A stretch of DNA of 5,751 bases from an uncultured Bacteroidales bacterium (lineage in GTDB: Bacteria; Bacteroidota; Bacteroidia; Bacteroidales; UBA932): positions 1 through 5,751 of the forward strand of contig CAKUYG010000137.1 of assembly GCA_934702165.1 (NCBI GenBank), written 5' to 3'. Each line of letters starts with the position of its first letter. Within the stretch, counting starts at the first letter, position 1. Below, one piece after another: positions 1 through 5,492 of this stretch. The notes under the pieces are model-generated. The model saw only the letters and a program-made list of their open reading frames with translations, ran no database searches and was not told the origin of the DNA. The translations under genes and the position numbers were made by a program.

Positions 1-343
1 GGTGATACCTGTCCTGCTTGAGATGCACATCGGCGCCGAGCAGACAAAGCAGGGCTTTGTGGAGGAGGAGATTCTCGACATTCTTTTCAAGGCGGACAAC
101 TACCGAAATGTGCGTTTCTGCGGCCTGATGGGGATGGCTACCCATACCGACAACGAAGACGACATCCGTGCCGACTTCGCAAGGATCAGCCATTTCTTCT
201 CTTATCTCAAGGACCTTTTCCCCGAGCATGAGGATTTCAAGGAACTCTCCATCGGGATGTCCGAAGACTGGCGGATAGCCATAGAATACGGGGCCACCAT
301 GGTCCGTATCGGCACGGCTATCTTCGGCGAGAGACAGTATTGA
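1..343 (+). CDS. yggS: YggS/PLPBP-family pyridoxal phosphate homeostasis protein, C-terminal half (5' end outside window)
   Basis: The reading frame is open from the left edge (base 1 finishes an upstream codon) to TGA at 341-343, giving 113 visible codons of a family usually near 220-235 residues. YggS proteins have an alanine-racemase-like TIM-barrel fold, bind pyridoxal 5'-phosphate in the cytosol, have no known catalytic activity, and keep the free PLP pool and amino-acid/keto-acid balance in order. Visible hallmarks, numbered from the first whole codon, are the 'EMHIGAEQTKQGF' strand-loop (residues 7-19), 'GLMGMA' (41-46), and the C-terminal phosphate-binding block 'LSIGMSEDW' (82-90) followed by 'GATMVRIGTAIFGER' (97-111). 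The PLP-binding lysine lies upstream and is not in the window. It converges with lpxB, with only 19 bp between the stop codons. The family call is secure; the exact substrate role is known only from homologues. Confidence 0.95.
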   Translation, partial: VIPVLLEMHIGAEQTKQGFVEEEILDILFKADNYRNVRFCGLMGMATHTDNEDDIRADFARISHFFSYLKDLFPEHEDFKELSIGMSEDWRIAIEYGATMVRIGTAIFGERQY

Positions 344-350
344 ATATCAA

Positions 351-377
351 GGCAGCCCGGTGTCAGGGCTGCCTTTT
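351..377 (+). terminator. Rho-independent terminator of yggS, embedded in the lpxB 3' end
   Basis: An 8-bp perfect GC-rich stem, GGCAGCCC (351-358) with GGGCTGCC (366-373), encloses a 7-nt loop and is followed by TTTT (374-377). It starts 7 bp after the yggS stop codon. On the minus strand the same hairpin contains the lpxB stop codon (363-365) in its loop, and its right arm encodes the last LpxB residues. The minus-strand side has only a short T run, so termination in that direction is likely weaker. Confidence 0.8.
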
Positions 378-1508
378 CAGCTCTTTTATCATCGCGGCAG
401 CCACTTTCCGTGAGGCTCCGCTTCCGCCGAGGGAATTTCTTATCTCTGTGTAGCCTTGCTCCATTTTTTCGCGGTACTGCCCGTCTTCGAGGATTCTCCT
501 GAGTTCCGTGCAGACGTTGTCCGGATTGAAATCGTTCTGGAGGAATTCCTTGAACACAGCTTTGTCGAGGCACAGGTTGCCGAGGGAAATGTATTTGATG
601 TGGTCCTGGACATGCAGGATATGCCTGGCGGCGAACCATGTGAGCGCTGAAGTGTTCCACCCGACGAGCTGTGGCGTGCCGATGAGGGCCGCTTCAAGGG
701 ATGCCGTGCCTGAATTTATGACGGCGGCTTCGGCATATTTCAGAATGTCGTAGGTGCGGCCGAACACGAGCCGTACATTTTTCCTTTCGCCAATATATGG
801 CCTGTAGTCGTTCTCGCTTCTGGACGGGGCTCCGGCCACGATGAATTTCCAGTCCCGGTACTTGTCGAGGCTTGAAAGCCTGTCCGCCACCCGCATCAGC
901 ACCGGCATCATCCTGGAGATCTCGGCCTTTCTGGAACCTGCGAGAAAAGCTATGTACTTTCCCCCCACGGGGCGTGAGTAGACATGGCAGTCCACGGCGT
1001 CCACGAGCGGGTTGCCTTCATAGGTGAACGGTATTCCGCGCGAGGAGAAATACGGGACCTCGAAGGGGAAGACGATGAAGAGCCTGTCAACCCATTCTTT
1101 CAGCTGCCTGTTGCGCCCTTCTCGGGAGGCCCAGGTCTTGGGGGCTATGTAGTAGAATACCTTGAGCCCTTTCCGGTGGCAGAACTCCGCCACTTTCATG
1201 TTGAAGCCGGGGTAGTCTATGAGTACCACGACATCCGGCTTCCATGCGATGATGTCTTCTTCGCACCGCTTGAGGTCTCCCAGAAGCTTGAACCCTTTTG
1301 AGAGGACTTCCGAAAGGCCCATCACCGCCCCGTCGCGGTAGTGCCTGACGAGGGTGCACGGGACGCCGCTTTCCCGGGCGGCTTCAATCATCAGGTCTCC
1401 GCCGCGGAATCTGAATTCCGCCCGACTGTCCTCTGCCGCTAGTCCTCTGATGAGGTTGCTTCCGTGCAGGTCTCCGGATGCCTCTCCTGCTATAAGGTAG
1501 TACCGCAT
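363..1508 (-). CDS. lpxB: Lipid-A-disaccharide synthase
   Basis: This is a complete 381-residue protein, the normal LpxB length. The enzyme (GT19, GT-B fold, membrane-associated on the cytosolic side) joins UDP-2,3-diacylglucosamine to lipid X, giving the tetraacyl disaccharide-1-phosphate of the lipid A pathway. Motifs in order are the N-terminal 'AGEASGDLHG' (residues 7-16), 'IDYPGFN' (97-103), 'IAPKTWASREGR' (121-132), 'YEGNPLVD' (163-170), 'LAGSRKAEI' (189-197, usually LPGSR; here Pro is Ala, codon GCA) and the nucleotide-binding 'NSGTASLEAAL' (265-275). The ATG at 1506-1508 is chosen because the family signature begins right after it. It overlaps the end of surE by 19 nt, so translation is probably coupled; an AGGAG lies 11 nt upstream, which may help but is a weak argument in this phylum. 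The stop codon TGA lies in the terminator hairpin shared with yggS. Confidence 0.96.
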   Translation of the reverse strand: MRYYLIAGEASGDLHGSNLIRGLAAEDSRAEFRFRGGDLMIEAARESGVPCTLVRHYRDGAVMGLSEVLSKGFKLLGDLKRCEEDIIAWKPDVVVLIDYPGFNMKVAEFCHRKGLKVFYYIAPKTWASREGRNRQLKEWVDRLFIVFPFEVPYFSSRGIPFTYEGNPLVDAVDCHVYSRPVGGKYIAFLAGSRKAEISRMMPVLMRVADRLSSLDKYRDWKFIVAGAPSRSENDYRPYIGERKNVRLVFGRTYDILKYAEAAVINSGTASLEAALIGTPQLVGWNTSALTWFAARHILHVQDHIKYISLGNLCLDKAVFKEFLQNDFNPDNVCTELRRILEDGQYREKMEQGYTEIRNSLGGSGASRKVAAAMIKELKRQP

Positions 1509-2317
1509 AGTCTGTTTAGCTCCTGCCCGTCTGTGTTGTCGATGTTGTGCGGGGTGATGGTCACATACCCTTCCTCCAGCAGCTGATGGTCGGCCGGGTA
1601 GACATTGTCCCCGTTGTCGGTGAATTCTCCGGCCATCACGTAGACGCTTTCTCCTTCCTCCAGACTTTCAAGGTATTTCCTTGCGGCTTCATCGGGCTCT
1701 TTTCCGCTTTCTTCAAGGTATTCGGAGTATGGACGGTATTCCTTTTCCCAATGTCCCTTGCCCATGTGGCAGAAACGCACGCCCTTGATCCTGTCGGCCG
1801 GCAGGGCGGGGAAGTTGATGTTGTACAGTTGTCCGTAGCGGTGCTCCTTTATGTCGAGAAGTTGCTCTATTATGCCTGGCAGTATCTTTTCTACCGCTGA
1901 GAAGTCGGCATCCGGGTCATAGCTGTCGAGGCTGACACCTATGGACATCACTCCGTTGACTGCGCCTTCCATCGCGGCTCCTATCGTGCCGGAGTAGATG
2001 GCTGCGGTGGCGGCGTTGCTCCCGTGGTTGATACCGCTCACCACGAGGTCGGCGTTTTGCGGCCACAGTATGTTGTCGAGGGCGAACTTGACGCAGCTGG
2101 CCGGCGTCCCGTCCAGGTACCAGCGCTCAAGCCCCGGTTCTACGGAGAGTTTCTTTACGGCGATCGGCCTGTGTCCCATGGAGACGGCCATGGACATCCC
2201 GCTCTGCGGGGTCTTCGGCGCCACCACCGTGAGGTCTCCGAAACGGCGCATGATGCCCGTCAGGACCTGAAGTCCCTTGGATTTGTAGCCGTCGTCGTTG
2301 GTGATTATTATCTTCAT
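1490..2317 (-). CDS. surE: 5'/3'-nucleotidase SurE
   Basis: This is a complete 275-residue protein, slightly longer than typical SurE (about 250-265). SurE is a cytosolic divalent-metal-dependent phosphatase that hydrolyses nucleoside 5'- and 3'-monophosphates and has been linked to stationary-phase survival. The metal ligands known from the family are all present: Asp8 and Asp9 in 'ITNDDGYKSKG', Ser39 in 'PQSGMS', and Asn97 in 'SGINHGSN'. The conserved 'YSGTIGAAMEGA' (108-119) and 'NINFP' (166-170) are also there. The charged stretch around residues 190-225 (Glu-rich) is probably the insertion that accounts for the extra length. The ATG at 2315-2317 begins the protein directly with the first beta strand, as expected. 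It is first in a two-gene unit with lpxB, whose start lies inside its last codons, and it is divergent from gap. Confidence 0.96.
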   Translation of the reverse strand: MKIIITNDDGYKSKGLQVLTGIMRRFGDLTVVAPKTPQSGMSMAVSMGHRPIAVKKLSVEPGLERWYLDGTPASCVKFALDNILWPQNADLVVSGINHGSNAATAAIYSGTIGAAMEGAVNGVMSIGVSLDSYDPDADFSAVEKILPGIIEQLLDIKEHRYGQLYNINFPALPADRIKGVRFCHMGKGHWEKEYRPYSEYLEESGKEPDEAARKYLESLEEGESVYVMAGEFTDNGDNVYPADHQLLEEGYVTITPHNIDNTDGQELNRLCGTTL

Positions 2318-2331
2318 TGTGAATTTTTCGG

Positions 2332-2339
2332 CAAAGATA
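2332..2339 (-). promoter_or_regulatory. Bacteroidetes-type -7 box for surE-lpxB
   Basis: Read on the minus strand this is TATCTTTG, a perfect match to TAnnTTTG. It lies 14 nt upstream of the surE ATG, so transcription would start within roughly 10 nt of the start codon, giving a nearly leaderless mRNA. I see no clean TTTG -33 box at 19-21 bp; only a T-rich stretch occupies that place (about 2354-2361). The call rests on motif and position only. Confidence 0.6.
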
Positions 2340-2371
2340 ATTGATTTTCAATAGAAAAATTGATAAATTTG
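2340..2371 (+). promoter_or_regulatory. Bacteroidetes-type promoter of gap
   Basis: The -7 box TAAATTTG (2364-2371) matches TAnnTTTG. An ATTG (2340-2343) stands 20 bp upstream in the -33 place. The predicted start near 2376 leaves a leader of about 55 nt that is AT-rich, ends in a run of A before the ATG, and lacks a Shine-Dalgarno sequence, which is typical for strongly translated genes of this phylum. The -33 box touches the surE -7 box on the other strand. Confidence 0.7.
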
Positions 2372-2413
2372 CAGCGCCTTACACGGTTAGAAGTATAGTA
2401 AAAGACTTTATAA

Positions 2414-3430
<1,017 letters not shown>

Positions 3431-3449
3431 TTTCCGCTTCATCACAAAT

Positions 3450-3479
3450 AAGGCCGGCTGTTTTCAGCCGGCCTTTTTT
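3450..3479 (+). terminator. Strong Rho-independent terminator of gap
   Basis: A perfect 11-bp stem, AAGGCCGGCTG (3450-3460) with CAGCCGGCCTT (3465-3475), has a TTTT tetraloop and runs into TTTTTT (3474-3479). It begins 19 bp after the gap stop codon. The textbook shape indicates that gap transcription ends here and that the genes to the right belong to a separate unit. Confidence 0.93.
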
Positions 3480-3534
3480 ATGTGCTTTATACTTCAATGC
3501 CGGTTCCGGGAGGAAGGTCAAATAGTATGAAAAG

Positions 3535-3566
3535 TTTGCTTATTAAAATGTGATTTTACATCTTTG
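3535..3566 (+). promoter_or_regulatory. Bacteroidetes-type promoter of the helicase remnant
   Basis: TTTG (3535-3538) is followed after exactly 20 bp by CATCTTTG (3559-3566), one mismatch from TAnnTTTG. The predicted start near 3570 lies about 10 nt before the ATG at 3580, the start of the decayed gene. The promoter therefore looks intact although its gene is broken. Confidence 0.65.
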
Positions 3567-3575
3567 CAAAAAATA

Positions 3576-3590
3576 TAAAATGGCATTTTA
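3576..3590 (+). repeat. 15-bp palindrome over the start codon of the helicase remnant
   Basis: TAAAATG-G-CATTTTA has two perfect 7-bp arms around one central base. A further copy of the arm TAAAATG lies at 3544-3550 inside the promoter spacer, 32 bp upstream. Its place just after the predicted transcription start would suit an operator, but the arms are AT-rich and could be chance. No regulator gene is next to it. Confidence 0.4.
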
Positions 3591-3865
3591 ATGATATATC
3601 TGCTCAAGCAAATTATCCTCGACAAGTTCGGATATCCGATGGAGGTCGCATAAGCATTGCGGCCGCATCGTTCTCCACCTATGCCTATGAGGCTCTCAAA
3701 GAAGAACTGGAAAAGGTGGAACAACTGATGTTCATCTTTACTTCTCCGACATTTGTAAGTGAAGGTAACGCCAAGGAGAAAAGGGAGTTCTTCATACCTA
3801 AACTTAATAGAGAACGCGACCTTTACGGGACAGACTTCGAATTCCTAATCTTTCAAGCATGCTAG
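3580..3865 (+). pseudogene. N-terminal remnant of a helicase with phospholipase D-like nuclease domain (frameshifted and truncated)
   Basis: From 3590 to TAG at 3863-3865 one frame encodes 91 residues without a usable start. They include 'RISIAAASFSTYAYEALK', 'LMFIFTSPTFVSEGNAKEK' and 'REFFIPKLNRERDLYGTDFE'. I recognise these as the N-terminal phospholipase D-like region of large DEAD/SNF2-type helicases common in Bacteroidales, from memory and without a search. The ATG at 3580 lies right behind a promoter but reads Met-Ala-Phe-stop. Removing one T from the TTTT run at 3586-3589 would join this ATG to the long frame, giving a 94-codon product, so a single-base insertion explains the break. 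After 'GTDFE' the family sequence stops and the frame runs through 'FLIFQAC' into DNA antisense to the 3' end of the neighbouring ATPase gene. The helicase motor domains are missing from the window. Certain: the broken frame. Likely: the family. Confidence 0.7.
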
Positions 3866-5137
3866 TGGTATTACTTTGACTCCGTCTGGGCGTGTGTAAG
3901 CCATGCTGCCACCAGTCATAACAATCATCAAGTCGGGCTCGCGCAACGGCACCTGCTTTTCTGTTTTGTTATGCTCTTGAACAAGTCTTTTTATTTTCAA
4001 AAGATGCTTGGCTCCTTCTTCTATTTCACGACTGCCAAGCTTACATTCTATTAATGCATAGCGTTCATCATCAAGATGAAGTACGAGGTCTGCTTCCAGC
4101 CCATAGCGATCGCGATAGTATGACAAATGATTGCCAAAGCCTGGAGTATAAGCCCGTAGATCTCTCGCGCACATCTGTTCAAAGATAAAGCCAAAGGTCT
4201 TGAACTGAGTCATCAATGCTTCTGGGGAAAGTCCTAAGGCTGCAATTGCAATGGACGGGTCTGCAAAAGCCCGTTTTATACCACTTCGAATTGCCGTCTT
4301 GCTCCGGACGGAAGGACACCACGCATCAATGTTATCAATAACAAACAATTTGTTGAGGGAGGTTATATAATCCTCAAACGCACTCATCGAAAGTGAAACT
4401 TCTCCAGAGGCAGTTACATCAGCTAATAGCGCAGTATTCTTTGCCAATGTTGAGATGTTGCGGGCATAAGAACGTAATATGGCACGAGTAGTCCGTTCAT
4501 CCCTTTGTACGCCATCTACCCTTGAGATATCGTCTCTACAGATGGCGTCTACATAGTTGCGTGCGATCAGCAACTTCGCCTTGTCACTCCTCAAATTGAG
4601 AAATGCTGGCCATCCGCCGCGACAAGCGGCATAAATCAGATCTTCAATTTTCATATCTGAAGTAATGCCGTCTATGTCCAGGTCTTGATTGTCGAACAGA
4701 TCTTTTATTGAAATCTTTCCGTTAGATTCGCCCGATTCCCATAAACTCATTGGCAACATCTTCATTCGTGATATTCTACCCGTACCAGAATGATGAATTT
4801 TACTTCTGTCAATGACAGTAGACCCTGTAAGAATAAACTGTCCTGGCGCTTGCCGCTTGTCTACCATGGTTCGCACAGCATCCCAAAGAACAGGAGCATC
4901 CTGCCATTCGTCTATAAGGCGAGGTGTCTCACCCATCAACAATAAGGATGGTTTTGAGGCGGCGGTAGCTGCATATTCTTCCTGCATCTCTGTATCCTGC
5001 ATTTTGATGACACTTTTGCTCATTTGCTCCGCAGTTGTTGTCTTTCCGCACCACTTGGGCCCCTCTATCAGAACAGCCCCAAATGCCTCAAGACGCTCCG
5101 CCAGTTGAATGTCCGCAATCCTATGTAAATAACTCAT
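3845..5137 (-). CDS. AAA-family ATPase with C-terminal DUF4143 (PD-(D/E)XK-like) domain
   Basis: This is a complete 430-residue protein with no signal peptide or membrane segment. The N-terminal AAA_14-type ATPase has a Walker A 'GPKWCGKT' (26-33), a Walker B 'PRLIDEWQDAP' (72-82) and a sensor-1-like 'FILTGST' (101-107). A helical middle part (about 160-270) follows. The C-terminal DUF4143 region has 'FGFIFEQMCARDLRAY' (315-330) and then 'LEAD' (Asp350) and 'ALIECKLG' (Glu364, Lys366), the E...D-x13-ExK spacing of the PD-(D/E)XK nuclease fold. The role of this family is not established; members are numerous, patchily distributed and probably mobile. The ATG at 5135-5137 fits the usual N-terminus and sits 27 nt behind a good promoter box. 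Parts of the gene look more AT-rich than lpxB (20 of 60 G+C at 4321-4380, against 44 of 60 at 1321-1380), which hints at transfer. Its stop codon overlaps the broken helicase frame. Confidence 0.9.
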   Translation of the reverse strand: MSYLHRIADIQLAERLEAFGAVLIEGPKWCGKTTTAEQMSKSVIKMQDTEMQEEYAATAASKPSLLLMGETPRLIDEWQDAPVLWDAVRTMVDKRQAPGQFILTGSTVIDRSKIHHSGTGRISRMKMLPMSLWESGESNGKISIKDLFDNQDLDIDGITSDMKIEDLIYAACRGGWPAFLNLRSDKAKLLIARNYVDAICRDDISRVDGVQRDERTTRAILRSYARNISTLAKNTALLADVTASGEVSLSMSAFEDYITSLNKLFVIDNIDAWCPSVRSKTAIRSGIKRAFADPSIAIAALGLSPEALMTQFKTFGFIFEQMCARDLRAYTPGFGNHLSYYRDRYGLEADLVLHLDDERYALIECKLGSREIEEGAKHLLKIKRLVQEHNKTEKQVPLREPDLMIVMTGGSMAYTRPDGVKVIPLACLKD

Positions 5138-5164
5138 ACTGTAGCCGTGTTTTAATCATATGTG

Positions 5165-5196
5165 CAAAAATAATGACATTCAGCTATATCTGCAAA
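5165..5196 (-). promoter_or_regulatory. Bacteroidetes-type promoter of the DUF4143 ATPase gene
   Basis: On the minus strand TTTG (5193-5196) is followed after exactly 20 bp by TATTTTTG (5165-5172), a perfect TAnnTTTG box. The predicted start near 5160 gives a leader of about 22 nt to the ATG at 5137. This shows that the ATPase gene has its own promoter rather than depending on the upstream nuclease gene. Confidence 0.78.
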
Positions 5197-5250
5197 TAAA
5201 AACTAATATTTGTGCATGTTTAATGCTATTAAATGTGCTATTTTGCAACT

Positions 5251-5284
5251 AACTTTTGCGGTGTTTTACTGCCAACTTTTGCGG
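5251..5284 (+). repeat. Tandem-like direct repeat of AACTTTTGCGG
   Basis: The 11-mer AACTTTTGCGG occurs at 5251-5261 and again at 5274-5284, 23 bp apart. A shorter TTTTGC copy lies at 5241-5246. Only two full units are present, so this may be a duplication scar rather than a functional iteron. Confidence 0.6.
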
Positions 5285-5353
5285 CACTGCGTTGTGCCGT
5301 GTGCTGTGTCGCGTTGTGGTGTGTGGCGTTGTTTGGCGGTACGTTGCGTTGCT
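5281..5353 (+). repeat. G/T-rich, almost A-free low-complexity tract with iterated GCGTTG
   Basis: In 5281-5340 I count one A in 60 bases. GCGTTG recurs at 5289, 5311, 5326 and 5346 with uneven spacing (22, 15 and 20 bp), and the first two copies extend to GCGTTGTG. The left end also forms a 6-bp hairpin, CGGCAC (5282-5287) with GTGCCG (5294-5299). The strong strand asymmetry is unlike any gene in the window. Confidence 0.7.
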
Positions 5354-5361
5354 GCTGTCCG

Positions 5362-5388
5362 GTACAGAAAACAGGGGCAATTCTGTAC
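5362..5388 (+). repeat. Inverted-repeat hairpin, unit 1 of 2
   Basis: GTACAGAA (5362-5369) and TTCTGTAC (5381-5388) form a perfect 8-bp stem around an 11-nt loop containing ACAGGGG. No T run follows on either strand, so it does not look like a simple terminator. It shares length, loop core and right arm with the unit starting 51 bp downstream. Confidence 0.75.
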
Positions 5389-5398
5389 AGGAGGCGGT

Positions 5399-5417
5399 TG
5401 CACGGCAGTCCCGTGCA
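5399..5417 (+). repeat. Hairpin TGCACGG/CCGTGCA that competes with unit 2
   Basis: TGCACGG (5399-5405) pairs perfectly with CCGTGCA (5411-5417) across a 5-nt loop. Its right arm is the same sequence that forms the left arm of the next hairpin, so the two cannot form together in one RNA or single strand. Confidence 0.65.
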
Positions 5418-5441
5418 GAAACAGGGGTCTTTTCTGTACGG
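5411..5441 (+). repeat. Inverted-repeat hairpin, unit 2 of 2
   Basis: CCGTGCAGAA (5411-5420) pairs with TTCTGTACGG (5432-5441): a 10-bp stem with one G/T wobble and an 11-nt loop that again carries ACAGGGG. The inner 27 bp (5413-5439) match unit 1 in length, loop core and right arm. The exception at the wobble position is exactly the base that lets the left arm also pair with 5399-5405. Confidence 0.75.
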
Positions 5442-5492
5442 AACGGGCTGATAGTGTCCCCAAAAGTGTGTCAGGACAGACTGATGAAATTC

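Larger units (their letters stand above)
5138..5492. other. 355-bp gene-free, repeat-rich intergenic region
   Basis: No credible gene is present on either strand. The part next to the ATPase gene (5138-5250) is AT-rich and holds its promoter. The middle (5251-5353) has short direct repeats and an A-poor G/T-rich tract. The right part (5359-5441) holds overlapping inverted repeats. The last 50 bp include TGTCC/GGACA arms and two CTGAT copies (5448 and 5481). Plus-strand open frames here give Cys/Val/Arg-rich peptides without family likeness and are treated as noise. Confidence 0.75.

Noticed and set aside
202..660. 152-codon minus-strand frame overlapping yggS and lpxB
   Set aside because: It spans the ends of both convergent genes in another frame; LpxB motifs identify the real frame.
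3528..3554. Eight-codon frame (MKSLLIKM) before the helicase remnant
   Set aside because: It overlaps the promoter boxes and would lie upstream of the predicted transcription start.
3591..3653. Short plus-strand frame of 20 codons starting at the second ATG
   Set aside because: It is out of frame with the homologous helicase sequence and better explained by the one-base frameshift.
3518..3724. 68-codon minus-strand frame over the helicase remnant
   Set aside because: The plus strand carries the recognisable protein sequence; the antisense frame has none.
5241..5441. CRISPR array or integron attC site
   Set aside because: Only two hairpin units with a 24-bp gap and no further repeats; GTTGCAC at 5397-5403 does not fit the attC core GTTRRRY, and there is no integrase or cas gene.
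5359..5441. Hairpins as Rho-independent terminator of the nuclease gene
   Set aside because: Neither hairpin is followed by a T run on the minus strand, and the loops are large.
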